A DNA stretch of 19,359 bases. It comes from Candidatus Zixiibacteriota bacterium. GTDB lineage: Bacteria; Zixibacteria; MSB-5A5; CAIYYT01. Each line of letters starts with the position of its first letter. Position 1 is the stretch's first letter. A program made the translations under genes and the position numbers. This document shows, one piece after another, positions 1 through 8,167 of the stretch. The stretch covers positions 1-19,359 of the forward strand of contig JAGLUH010000182.1 of NCBI GenBank assembly GCA_023134875.1, written 5' to 3'. The notes beneath the pieces are model-generated. The model was not told the DNA's origin. It saw only the letters and a program-made list of their open reading frames with translations, and made no database searches.

Positions 1-1845
1 TCCGATTCGCTGGCGGTTACCGACAGCTTGTCGGCAAATCATACGCTGTGGGCTTATATCGATCTGGAAATCACGGAGCCATCGGTGGCTGGTTTGGCGG
101 GCTGGGTGCGCGACACGACGTGGCTTGGCATCAGCAACGCTGTCGTTGAAGTCTGGGATGTTTTTCCCACCGGCCTGGTTCTTTTCAGCACCACCTCCGG
201 TCTGGATGGAGCTTTTTCCCTGCCAGCGGTTCCGAACGGCAGCTATCAGCTTTACGCCTACAAGGATCACTATTACCCGACGATGATACCGGTCACCGCG
301 CCGGATGACAGTGTGATAGTCATCCTGCAGCCGACACCCAATCCGGTACCATCCTCTGAGTGGATCAATCTTTACTGTAACGAGAACTACTTTGAGGGCA
401 ATCTCCTGCCGGTCGGTTCGGTGGTTGAGGCGTACGACCAGTCGGGCACGATTTGCGGCCAGTTTTTCGTGCATACTGTCGGTGCTTACGGTCAGATGCG
501 CGTCTACCGTGACGATCCAAACACGCCCGCCACAGACGAGGGCGCTGAGGTGGGCGAAGTAATCGAGATCAGGATCAATACGGTACCTGCGGTCGCCTGG
601 CCGATTCCGACCTGGACTTATCATAATGATCTTCAAGAAGTCTGCCTGAATACCACAATAATCGAGACGGTCTGTATCGATCTTAACACGGGCTGGAACC
701 TGATTAGCTGGAATGTCGACACCTACAGTGATGAGATTGAGACTGTTATTGCCGACGTTATCGGCTGTGTCGATGTGGTTCTCGGTTTTGAGAGCGGCTC
801 ATTGACTTATGATCCCGATTTGCCCCAGTTCTCCACGCTCGATCATGTCGATCACCATCACGGCTACTGGTTCCGGATGGATTGTCCGGGTCGGCTCTGT
901 GTGACGGGAATTCCAGTCGATCCCCAGATGCCAATCGATCTCGAAACCAACTGGAACCTGGTGAGCTACCTCCCCAACCATCAGGAAGATATCGAGGTTG
1001 CGCTCAGTTCGGTGATGGCCAGCCTGATTGTGGCGCACGGCTTTGACGGCGGCGCCCAGAGCTACGAGCCCGCCCACCCGGAACTGGCGACGCTGACGGT
1101 TCTCAAACCAACCTTCGGTTACTGGCTGAAAACCACCGCACCCGCCACGCTGATCTATCCGGCGATGCCACCGCTCACCGGCTGCCTGTCAACAGATAGA
1201 GGCAGTATGAAGGCGGCTCCTTTTACCGCGGGTATTATCCCGACACCGGAATGGGTGAATGTCTACGGCGACAATGTCACCCTTGACGGGGTATCGCTGC
1301 CAGCGGGAACGAATCTGCAGATGTATGATGAAGAGGGTACGCTCTGCGGGCAGTATCACTTGATAAACGAGGGGGAAGTACGGTTCACGCCGGTATATCT
1401 CGATGACAAGCATAGTATGATCGACGAAGGCGCCGATTACGGCAGCGAGATATCAATCGTGGTCAACGGAATCAGGGCGGTGGAATCATTCACCTGGACG
1501 GCGTTTGGTGACCGAATCAGGCTCGGCACGTTGACCTCAACGACCAAAGCTGAAACGATGCTGCCACGCAAGTTCGAGCTGGCACAGAACTATCCGAATC
1601 CTTTCAATCCACAGACGACTATCAGGTTCGCCCTGCCGGAAGCGGCACCGGTCAAAGTAGAAGTTTTTAATCTGCTCGGCGAAAGGGTTGCCGGCTTGAT
1701 CGACGAGCTTCTTCCCGCCAGTGATTATGCCATCAACTGGGACGGGCAGCTTGCCAACGGCGACGTTGCTCCCAGCGGCATCTATTTCTACCGACTAACC
1801 ACGCCGCAGTTTTCAGCGGCGCGGAAGATGATACTGTTAAAATAG
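1..1845 (+). CDS. Secreted modular protein with FCB-type C-terminal sorting domain (5' end missing)
   Basis: The frame is open from the first base, so the true start lies upstream; 614 codons are visible. Order of parts: a carboxypeptidase-regulatory-like beta sandwich (about residues 28-95); a W-N-x-Y...AYD...G..CGQ...VY.DD...DEGA domain (about 118-200); two tandem 'GWNLISW/NWNLVSY ... GYW' repeats (about 235-385); a second copy of the CGQ/DEGA domain (about 413-505); and a FlgD-like C-terminal module with NYPNPFNP, GIYFYRL and final KMILLK. In Bacteroidota this type of tail directs export by type IX secretion and surface attachment; use of that route here is inferred. Substrate or partner is unknown. 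The neighbour downstream shares the CGQ/DEGA domain and the same tail type, so the two are probably related surface proteins. Confidence 0.85.
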   Translation, partial: SDSLAVTDSLSANHTLWAYIDLEITEPSVAGLAGWVRDTTWLGISNAVVEVWDVFPTGLVLFSTTSGLDGAFSLPAVPNGSYQLYAYKDHYYPTMIPVTAPDDSVIVILQPTPNPVPSSEWINLYCNENYFEGNLLPVGSVVEAYDQSGTICGQFFVHTVGAYGQMRVYRDDPNTPATDEGAEVGEVIEIRINTVPAVAWPIPTWTYHNDLQEVCLNTTIIETVCIDLNTGWNLISWNVDTYSDEIETVIADVIGCVDVVLGFESGSLTYDPDLPQFSTLDHVDHHHGYWFRMDCPGRLCVTGIPVDPQMPIDLETNWNLVSYLPNHQEDIEVALSSVMASLIVAHGFDGGAQSYEPAHPELATLTVLKPTFGYWLKTTAPATLIYPAMPPLTGCLSTDRGSMKAAPFTAGIIPTPEWVNVYGDNVTLDGVSLPAGTNLQMYDEEGTLCGQYHLINEGEVRFTPVYLDDKHSMIDEGADYGSEISIVVNGIRAVESFTWTAFGDRIRLGTLTSTTKAETMLPRKFELAQNYPNPFNPQTTIRFALPEAAPVKVEVFNLLGERVAGLIDELLPASDYAINWDGQLANGDVAPSGIYFYRLTTPQFSAARKMILLK

Positions 1846-1846
1846 G

Positions 1847-1877
1847 TTGCAATATGAGGTCTCTTTTGCAATATACT
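1847..1877 (+). promoter_or_regulatory. Weak candidate promoter before the second surface protein
   Basis: TTGCAA (1847-1852) and TATACT (1872-1877) are 19 bp apart, longer than ideal. TTGCAATAT itself is repeated at 1847-1855 and 1866-1874. A transcript from here would start near 1884, which favours the ATG at 1915 over the one at 1888. Read-through from the upstream gene is equally possible. Confidence 0.3.
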
Positions 1878-1914
1878 GACTATAGAGATGAACCATGACA
1901 AGAGGATTGACAGT

Positions 1915-3936
1915 ATGATAAATAGCAGGATAACGAGTCTGTTGTTTCTCCTGTTTCTTCTGACGGCGACGCCGCTGTTTGGTGATGATATTATCCCCAC
2001 AAATGTGTGGACAAATTTCGGCAGTCTTAACTCGACAATCAACGACGAGTTGATGCCGGTGGGGGCGATCATTGACGCCTATGATCCCGATGGTGTCCAC
2101 TGCGGCCAGCAAATCGCCGGCGAGGTTGCCGGCAAGTACCGGGCGCTGCCGGTTTATGGCGATGACAGCTGGACTCCCCTTGTCGATGAGGGTTGTGTCC
2201 TCAATGATACTGTCACTTTCAAGATCAACGGTATCACCGCCGACAAGCTGGGACCTGATTCTCATTTCTGGGTGGGATCTTCTGTAGGAATCAAAATAAT
2301 GGACCTGGCAATCAGTCAGACTTTTGGATTGGACATCAGCGGCCCGCCCAGCGGTTTTGCACAACCGGCCGGGACGGTTGTATATCAAGTTACCATTAAG
2401 AACATCGGCAATGGTATCGATTGGGTCGATTTCGATTTTGTCAGCGCTCATGGCTGGGCGGTAACCGCCCCGTTCGATTCGCAGTACATCGACCCGGGCG
2501 ACTCGGTGATGTTCGATGTCAGTGTGACGGTTCCGGGCGGCGCTCAAGAGGGGGATGAAGACTCTCTCTACTTAGCGGCCAGTTCCAGGTTCAGCAGTAC
2601 CACTGTCGATAGCCTGACTATTGTTACGACCGCCGGTCAGGGTTTTGCCGTGGCTGTCAGTGGGCCGGGCTCCGGTGAAGGCGCGCCGGCAGATACGATT
2701 ACGTATCCGATTACCATTCAGAACCTGGGCAACGGGCCTGACCAGGTCGCGGTCGCGGTTTCCAGTTCCAGTGGTTGGACAATAGTTGATCCGCCTGATC
2801 CCAGTTATACCCTGAACGCCGGCGAAAACCTGCCGCTGGACATCAACCTGGAGATCCCGGCCACCGCTCCCTTGCAGACCAAAGATACTCTCACAATAAT
2901 TGCTACTTCGTCAGGTTCCCGCCAGCTAGCGGACACATTGATAATAGTCACTACTGTCAACGTTATAGTTTCGTATGGATTTACCATAACCGGCCCGACA
3001 TCGGGCATCGGTGATCCGGGTGATACAATTGTTTACTCACCGGTTGTCATTCACAACGTGGGCGATGTTACCGATCGCGCCACTCTTCTCTGGACAAGTT
3101 CACTCGGCTGGAGTGTAACCGCGCCCGATATCTCCAGCCAGGATATCGCTGCGGGCGCCACTTTGGATGTCGATTTCACGGTGGTGATTCCGGCCGGCGC
3201 GACAGTTGGTTCCAAAGATACGCTGACCATAATTGTTTCCTCTCAGGGAGACCCCGCTGTCAAAGACACGCTGACGATTATCACGCTGGTTGGCAAGACC
3301 TATGGTATCGACATCTCCGGCCCACCGGCGGGCAACGGTCTGCCAGGTAGTAATGCAGTCTACACGGTCACGTTTGACAATCTGGGTAACGTGGCTGATT
3401 CCTTCGATATCAGTGTTACCAGTTCCTCAGGCTGGCAGTTGACCGGTTTACCCAATCCGGTTGAGTATATCGATGCCTATCTCGGGAAGTCTTTTGATAT
3501 CGTGGTGGCGATTCCGGCCACTGCACCGGCAGGTCATGAGGATACTCTCTTCATCACCGCCACCTCCAAAAGCGACCTCAGTAAGTCGGACACTTTGAAG
3601 ATTATCACCACCGTAGATGAGGACACCGGCGTTGATGACGGCGATCTCTCCCTGCCCGGTTCATTCGGCCTGGAACAGAACTACCCTAACCCCTTTAATC
3701 CAGCAACCATAATTACCTTTATCCTGCCCCAGTCAGCCGAAGTATCGCTTGAGATATTCGATATTCTGGGACGAAAGGTGAAAGCACTATATACCGGCTA
3801 TCTTACCGGCGGCAGCCATAGTCTGGCCTGGGATGGCACGGACAACAACCAGGTAACGGTAGTAAGTGGGATTTATTTCTACCGTCTTACTGCCGGCGAG
3901 CTAAACCTTACCCGTAAGATGGTTCTGCTGAAATAA
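1915..3936 (+). CDS. Secreted protein with four NEW3/CARDB-like repeats and FCB-type sorting tail
   Basis: I place the start at ATG 1915: AGAGG (1901-1905) lies 9 nt upstream, and the protein then opens with a clean signal peptide (MINSR, then a Leu/Phe-rich core, cleavage near LFG-DD). The in-frame ATG at 1888 would add nine polar residues in front of it. The mature protein (673 aa with signal) begins with the CGQ/DEGA domain also found twice in the upstream gene. Four repeats of about 105 aa follow, at about nt 2323-2640, 2641-2960, 2961-3290 and 3298-3620. Each opens with a (D)ISGP-type motif and contains N-x-G(N), SS.GW and D(T/S)L.I(I/V).T signatures, like the NEW3/CARDB Ig-like domains of extracellular proteins. 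The C-terminus has NYPNPFNP, GIYFYRL and KMVLLK. Role: probably a surface or secreted structural/adhesive protein; ligand unknown. Confidence 0.85.
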   Translation: MINSRITSLLFLLFLLTATPLFGDDIIPTNVWTNFGSLNSTINDELMPVGAIIDAYDPDGVHCGQQIAGEVAGKYRALPVYGDDSWTPLVDEGCVLNDTVTFKINGITADKLGPDSHFWVGSSVGIKIMDLAISQTFGLDISGPPSGFAQPAGTVVYQVTIKNIGNGIDWVDFDFVSAHGWAVTAPFDSQYIDPGDSVMFDVSVTVPGGAQEGDEDSLYLAASSRFSSTTVDSLTIVTTAGQGFAVAVSGPGSGEGAPADTITYPITIQNLGNGPDQVAVAVSSSSGWTIVDPPDPSYTLNAGENLPLDINLEIPATAPLQTKDTLTIIATSSGSRQLADTLIIVTTVNVIVSYGFTITGPTSGIGDPGDTIVYSPVVIHNVGDVTDRATLLWTSSLGWSVTAPDISSQDIAAGATLDVDFTVVIPAGATVGSKDTLTIIVSSQGDPAVKDTLTIITLVGKTYGIDISGPPAGNGLPGSNAVYTVTFDNLGNVADSFDISVTSSSGWQLTGLPNPVEYIDAYLGKSFDIVVAIPATAPAGHEDTLFITATSKSDLSKSDTLKIITTVDEDTGVDDGDLSLPGSFGLEQNYPNPFNPATIITFILPQSAEVSLEIFDILGRKVKALYTGYLTGGSHSLAWDGTDNNQVTVVSGIYFYRLTAGELNLTRKMVLLK

Positions 3937-3960
3937 GCAAGTACTGACTGTGATTGATAT

Positions 3961-3996
3961 AAGACCTCTTTCTCTTAGTAAGAGGTCTTTTTTTTT
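3961..3996 (+). terminator. Intrinsic terminator after the surface-protein pair
   Basis: A perfect 10-bp stem (AAGACCTCTT, 3961-3970, with AAGAGGTCTT, 3980-3989) has a 9-nt loop and runs into nine T (3988-3996). It ends transcription of the upstream surface-protein gene 25 nt after its stop codon. Confidence 0.9.
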
Positions 3997-4438
3997 AGGT
4001 AAGACAGCCGCCACTGCTATCGAATTGAGTCTTTTCCTACAGAAAAAACCACACGCTTTTAGTTGCAACGAAATCAGCCGACGGTATAATATAAGGCAGA
4101 GTAGAGAGTGTTCTGATCGAGTGAAAAAGTTTTGGAATTGGTTGAAAACAAATCGGAAAAGGTTAGATTCAGATTCGGTGCACGAGGGCGTACACCAATT
4201 ACAGGGTACCGCACCCCTTGGGGTGCGAGCGATTTCCCCGCCCTAAAGGGGTGGGGTACCGACCCGATAAGCGGATCAGTAAACCGCTCAGGCAAAATTG
4301 GAGGTTTTTTCTTGAAGACTAAGTCATTCAACAGGCCCTGCGGCGTGCCCCTACACATAAAGCAAGGGGCAGGTCGGGAGCCCTGCCACCCACAAAAGCT
4401 TGACTACTCTCTGGAGTAAGATTGGGCAGAAACGGCTT
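3997..4438 (+). other. Gene-free leader region with several hairpins before the PEGA gene
   Basis: I see no credible gene here. It holds a promoter (4063-4090) followed by several inverted repeats. GCACCCC-TT-GGGGTGC lies at 4211-4226. A CCCC/GGGG-rich arm pair at 4236-4256 sits inside two GGTACC sites (4205-4210 and 4255-4260). GCCCC/GGGGC pairs at 4347-4351/4366-4370, and GGCAGG/CCTGCC at 4368-4373/4382-4387. These look like REP-type intergenic repeats or a structured 5' leader. I recognise no known riboswitch. Confidence 0.6.
4063..4090 (+). promoter_or_regulatory. Sigma70-type promoter for the PEGA-FHA-PP2C operon
   Basis: TTGCAA (4063-4068), a 16-bp spacer and a perfect TATAAT (4085-4090). 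Predicted transcript start is near 4097, giving a leader of about 340 nt to the first start codon. It sits just after the terminator of the preceding unit, so it begins a new operon. Confidence 0.65.
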
Positions 4439-5905
4439 ATGAGTAATAATTCTTCAGGCACAGGTGGCGGCCGACGGCGGCCGAGACCGGGAGAGGAAAC
4501 CGTCATCTCCTCCCTTCCGGTCAGCGAAAGAATCAGGCGGCTTAAACCTCGTGGTGGCGGCGGTGGCAAGGTGGTGCCGGTGCTGGTCATCATCGCCGCA
4601 CTGCTCCTGGTCGCTGTAACCGCGATGCTGGTAAAGAAATACCTCGCGGGGCGGGAGAGAACACCAGTAACGGATATGAAAACGGGCATTATCACCACAG
4701 TTCCCGACGGTGCGGAAATCTTTGTCGGTGATTCACTGGTGGGAGTTACGCCATCAACCTTCACGCTCGAACCGGAAGAGATGATAACTGTCAAACATGA
4801 TTGCTGCCCTGACAGCACTCTTCCGGTCGACTTCGAGAGCTTTGAGGTGCGGCCTATCTACCTGCAAACGGTCGTGGAGTTGACATCCGATCCATCCGGT
4901 GCCACCATCATCCTTGACGGTGAGGTCATCATCCCCGTTACGCCTTACCGCTTCGGCAGCAGCATGAGGGACACGATTGATATCGCTCTCCAATTACAAG
5001 GAAAACCCAGACTGAACTTGGGAAAAGTCGCGGTGGCAGCGTTGGGCGAATATCGGTCGAAGAGTTTCGATATTTCCTCACTCTCGACAGGCGGCTATCG
5101 AATCGAGGGTGTTTTCCCCGGCCAGCCAAAAGCCAAACAGCCTAAGGTGTCATTGACCAGTTCACCGACCGGCGCCGCAGTCATCCTGGCCGAGTCGGGG
5201 ACGGTGTTGGGAGAGACGCCGTTGCATCAACATTTCGGCAGTAATGTGGTGAAACTGATTATCACCAAGGCTGGTTATGAAGACCGCACGGTGAATCTGC
5301 CGCCGTTGGCAACCCGCAAGAGCAGCTATCATTTTAGTTTATTCCGACGTGTCTATGTCACCGCCTATGAAGAGGGCCAGATTGAGCGAACCGTGAATTG
5401 CCGCATTAAGGATGTCATCTACGAGGGCAAGAGTCACGAATTCGCCGAGACTACTCCGGTCGCGTTGCGTTTGCCCGGAGTCGAGTGCCGGTTGATTCTG
5501 GCGGCCGATGGTTACTATGATACCGACACCCTGATCGCACCGATGCAGAAAGAGATTACGGTGGTGATACGAAAACGGGAGCAGGAGATAGAACCGCCGG
5601 CGTCGACCACCGCTCAGACCACCGAGGTTACACCCAGCGGCAAGAGTGAGGTCAAGTTCTTCATCACCGACAATAACAACGTGCCGGTAGCCGGAGCTAC
5701 TGTCCATGCTGTGGTGAAAATAAACAAGGTCAAGCAAACACTCGAGCTCGGCTCCACTGATGCGGACGGCAAGTTGGTGGTCGACCTTTACCCCGGCAAG
5801 TACAAGTTCAGCATCCGGCATATTGACTACAAGCTGGGGAAGAAGTCGAAGACTATCAAGCTGGGACAGAGCTACGTCCTGGCCGTTAAGATCAAGAGGA
5901 GATGA
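4439..5905 (+). CDS. PEGA-domain protein with one N-terminal membrane span
   Basis: 488 aa from ATG 4439. The ribosome-binding site is poor (GGAG is 22 nt upstream), so the start is only moderately sure. A Gly/Arg-rich cytoplasmic head (1-44) carries GEETVISS around Thr21. One transmembrane helix follows (about 45-66), then at least three PEGA-type repeats (TVPDGAEIFVGD, TSDPSGATIILDG and TSSPTGAAVIL regions) and a Cna-B/carboxypeptidase-regulatory-like domain at the C-terminus (VPVAGATV ... YPGKYKFSI). PEGA domains are extracytoplasmic beta modules often attached to bacterial Ser/Thr kinases or sensors. The stop codon is one base before the start of the FHA gene, so the two are translationally linked. 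Inferred role: envelope sensor or anchor of a phospho-signalling complex. The acidic-Thr-Val head could be the phosphorylated docking site for the FHA partner. Confidence 0.8.
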   Translation: MSNNSSGTGGGRRRPRPGEETVISSLPVSERIRRLKPRGGGGGKVVPVLVIIAALLLVAVTAMLVKKYLAGRERTPVTDMKTGIITTVPDGAEIFVGDSLVGVTPSTFTLEPEEMITVKHDCCPDSTLPVDFESFEVRPIYLQTVVELTSDPSGATIILDGEVIIPVTPYRFGSSMRDTIDIALQLQGKPRLNLGKVAVAALGEYRSKSFDISSLSTGGYRIEGVFPGQPKAKQPKVSLTSSPTGAAVILAESGTVLGETPLHQHFGSNVVKLIITKAGYEDRTVNLPPLATRKSSYHFSLFRRVYVTAYEEGQIERTVNCRIKDVIYEGKSHEFAETTPVALRLPGVECRLILAADGYYDTDTLIAPMQKEITVVIRKREQEIEPPASTTAQTTEVTPSGKSEVKFFITDNNNVPVAGATVHAVVKINKVKQTLELGSTDADGKLVVDLYPGKYKFSIRHIDYKLGKKSKTIKLGQSYVLAVKIKRR

Positions 5906-5906
5906 T

Positions 5907-6977
5907 TTGGCACGCTTCATAGTCCTGAAAGGCAGCAGCAACTACACTGTCTTTGACTTTGATGGTAATATCTGTCGGGTCGGTTCCGGCGAGAATGTCG
6001 ATCTCCGCCTCGATAGTGTAGGAACTGAAGATGACCTTTTTTACCTGACCAGAACCGTGCAGGGCTACCAGTTGGAGCCTCGTGCCAGCGGTGTAAAGAT
6101 CGCTGTCAATAGCCGTCCCGTAAAAGGTAATGTACCATTGGAGGAAGGTAGTAAAATATCCATCCTGGACTATATGATAGTAGTGACCTACCAGAGCGAG
6201 GAATCATCACCACCATTGGTGCAAGAGGATGTTTCCGAGTCAAAACCGCCTGAGGAGAGCACTGCTCCGCCGATTTCAAGTACGCCGGAAGCCAGCGCCG
6301 CCGTAGAAACACCACCGGCGGTGGAGGAGAAAGCGACCGCTCCCGAAATAGCAACGCCATCCCCTGCGCCCGAGTTCAGTCGGGAACCGCCGGTTGCACC
6401 GCCAGTTCCGAGAGGGGCTACCGACGAAGACAAAACAGTGAGAATCGACCTGGAAGGTGGAGTACCACCGCTCAGCCGGCAGCCGCTCAAGTCGGAAGTC
6501 GTGACTGATACGAGGCCAAAGATAGAGCCGATCTACTCGCTGGTTGGCCTCTCCGGTCAGCACAACGGCAAAGTGTTCTACATTGACCGCGAGGAGTTCG
6601 TTATCGGTCGAGATCGAGATTGCAACCTGGCAATCGACCGTGACGAGAAAGGACAGCAGAACCTGGCGGTCTCCCGGAAACATTTCGTCATCACCTCGAC
6701 GGAGGGCGGCCTTTATCTGACCGATAAGATCAGCCGCTTGCGAACCTACGTCAACGGCAAGGTGATCGAGGCTGACCAGCGGGAACCGATCACACCGGAG
6801 GATATCATCTCGATTCGGTCATCGCAGGGAGAGATCAAGTTTCGTCTCTGCTATGCGGACAACCCTAATCTCTATCCCGACAAGCCTGAAAAAAGCACCT
6901 GGAAATGGATCTTGTTTCTTTTGCTTGTTATTGTGTTTCTTATAATTGTCTGGTTCAAATTCATAGGAAACTGGTAG
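5907..6977 (+). CDS. Protein with two FHA domains and a C-terminal membrane anchor
   Basis: The start is TTG 5907: GAGGAG (5896-5901) is 5 nt upstream, and the protein then begins directly with a beta strand (MARFIVLKG). Of 356 aa, residues 1-95 form a degenerate FHA-like domain. A Pro/Glu/Ala-rich linker follows (about 97-205), containing ATDEDKTVRI near Thr177. The canonical FHA domain is at about 209-315, with GRDRDCNLAI and SRKH, the phosphothreonine-binding signature. A single transmembrane helix (about 333-350) ends the protein. FHA domains bind pThr peptides. Placement between a PEGA protein and a PP2C phosphatase points to an adaptor that reads Thr phosphorylation at the membrane. The kinase must be encoded elsewhere. 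Confidence 0.85.
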   Translation: MARFIVLKGSSNYTVFDFDGNICRVGSGENVDLRLDSVGTEDDLFYLTRTVQGYQLEPRASGVKIAVNSRPVKGNVPLEEGSKISILDYMIVVTYQSEESSPPLVQEDVSESKPPEESTAPPISSTPEASAAVETPPAVEEKATAPEIATPSPAPEFSREPPVAPPVPRGATDEDKTVRIDLEGGVPPLSRQPLKSEVVTDTRPKIEPIYSLVGLSGQHNGKVFYIDREEFVIGRDRDCNLAIDRDEKGQQNLAVSRKHFVITSTEGGLYLTDKISRLRTYVNGKVIEADQREPITPEDIISIRSSQGEIKFRLCYADNPNLYPDKPEKSTWKWILFLLLVIVFLIIVWFKFIGNW

Positions 6978-6981
6978 CCGT

Positions 6982-8004
6982 ATGAAAATCCGTTTCGCCG
7001 GAGCCACTGATGTTGGCCAGGTAAGAACCAACAACGAAGATAACTTTGCAGTTCTCACCGACCGAAACCTGATGGTCGTTTGTGACGGCATGGGTGGCCA
7101 TGCCGCCGGTGAGGTGGCGTCAGGTATTGCAGCCGAAACAATCGTCACCCTGTTTGCCGAGCACGACTTGAAAGTGTTCACCTCAGAGCGCTTTGTCTAC
7201 CCGGAAGAGATTACTCCGGAAGGTAAGCTGCTGGTGGGAGCTATTGCGGTAGCCAACACGAGAATTCATGATCGCAGTCGCAGCCATCCCGAACTGGCGG
7301 GGATGGGAACCACTGTAGTAGCATGTCAGTTCAAGGATGGCGTGGTATCGATTTGCCATGCCGGAGACAGCCGTGGCTACCTGATGCGGGAGGGTAGTCT
7401 CAAGCAAATCACCATCGATCATTCTCTGCTGAATGAGTTGATGGAGAAATATCCGGCTCAGGAAGAGGAATCGAAGAACTTCGTAAACGCCAATGTGATC
7501 ACCCGCGCCCTGGGGACAAAGCCAAGTATCAAGGTGGATATCTCCGAGATTGCTTTCAAAGAGGGTGATTTGTTTCTTCTCTGCTCTGATGGTCTCTCCG
7601 GTATGGTAACTGACTCGCAACTGCTGGAGACAGTGAGCGCCCACCCGGATAATCCGGATCAACTTATTACAGCCTTGATTGACCTGGCCAATGCTGCGGG
7701 CGGCGCTGATAATATCACTGTTTGTGTCGCCCGCATAGATGAACAAAAGCAAGTGGATGAATTTGAAGAGGTCCGGCGCGTGACCCTGCACTGGGGTGAG
7801 GGGCCGGAAGCGGATGATATTCACCAGATAGCAGACAGTAAATTCGATTCTGACGCTGTCTCCTCCCCTGGTACGTCAGACGCAGTTACTGATGTCTCCC
7901 CGCCAACAGCCAAGAAAAAAAGTGTAAGAATCTGGAGCTATCTTCTAATTGTTATCATACTCGCTCTGTTGGTGATCCTGGGCAGAATAATCGGCGTGTT
8001 CTAA
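6982..8004 (+). CDS. PP2C-family Ser/Thr protein phosphatase, membrane-tethered
   Basis: 340 aa, starting 4 nt after the FHA stop codon; AGGAAA (6965-6970) can serve as ribosome-binding site. The PPM/PP2C metal-site motifs are all present: VRTNNEDN (14-21), VVCDGMGGHAAGE (32-44, metal Asp35), GMGTTVV (107-113), HAGDSRGY (126-133), CSDGLSGM (201-208, Asp203) and GGADNITV (240-247, Asp243). It should therefore be an active Mn/Mg-dependent phosphatase that removes phosphate from Ser/Thr. After the catalytic domain come an acidic linker (about 255-312) and a C-terminal membrane helix (about 318-338), placing the enzyme on the inner face of the membrane beside the FHA and PEGA proteins. Confidence 0.93.
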   Translation: MKIRFAGATDVGQVRTNNEDNFAVLTDRNLMVVCDGMGGHAAGEVASGIAAETIVTLFAEHDLKVFTSERFVYPEEITPEGKLLVGAIAVANTRIHDRSRSHPELAGMGTTVVACQFKDGVVSICHAGDSRGYLMREGSLKQITIDHSLLNELMEKYPAQEEESKNFVNANVITRALGTKPSIKVDISEIAFKEGDLFLLCSDGLSGMVTDSQLLETVSAHPDNPDQLITALIDLANAAGGADNITVCVARIDEQKQVDEFEEVRRVTLHWGEGPEADDIHQIADSKFDSDAVSSPGTSDAVTDVSPPTAKKKSVRIWSYLLIVIILALLVILGRIIGVF

Positions 8005-8037
8005 GTAGCCCCACTTATCCCCCCAAGGATTTAGTAA

Positions 8038-8065
8038 TTGATTTTACTTAGAGCCTTTGTAAATT
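8038..8065 (+). promoter_or_regulatory. Candidate tRNA-Ser promoter
   Basis: TTGATT (8038-8043), a 16-bp spacer and TAAATT (8060-8065). The predicted start is about 6 nt before the mature tRNA. The boxes are not perfect but the position is right. Confidence 0.45.
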
Positions 8066-8077
8066 AAGAGCCTAATC

Positions 8078-8166
8078 GGAGAGGTGTCCGAGTTGGTCGA
8101 AGGAGCACGCCTGGAAAGTGTGTAGACCCCAAAAGGGTCTCCAGGGTTCGAATCCCTGCCTCTCCG
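8078..8166 (+). tRNA. tRNA-Ser (anticodon GGA)
   Basis: The acceptor arms GGAGAGG (8078-8084) and CCTCTCC (8159-8165) pair perfectly, with discriminator G at 8166. The anticodon loop is CTGGAAA, anticodon GGA, decoding UCC and UCU. The long class II variable arm (GACCC/GGGTC) and T-loop TTCGAAT are present. The 3' CCA is not encoded. The 3' end of this gene is the attachment site of the island that follows. Confidence 0.97.
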
Positions 8167-8167
8167 C
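8148..8167 (+). repeat. Left attachment site (attL), within the tRNA-Ser 3' end
   Basis: 20-bp exact direct repeat with 13210-13229. It covers the T-loop to the acceptor end and keeps the tRNA intact. Confidence 0.75.

Noticed and set aside
3950..4419. Short overlapping frames before the PEGA gene
   Set aside because: They run across the terminator, promoter and hairpins, have no ribosome-binding sites and no recognisable protein features.
5760..5906. Upstream extension of the FHA gene
   Set aside because: It would overlap the PEGA C-terminal domain in another frame. TTG 5907 has a good ribosome-binding site and starts exactly at the first FHA strand.
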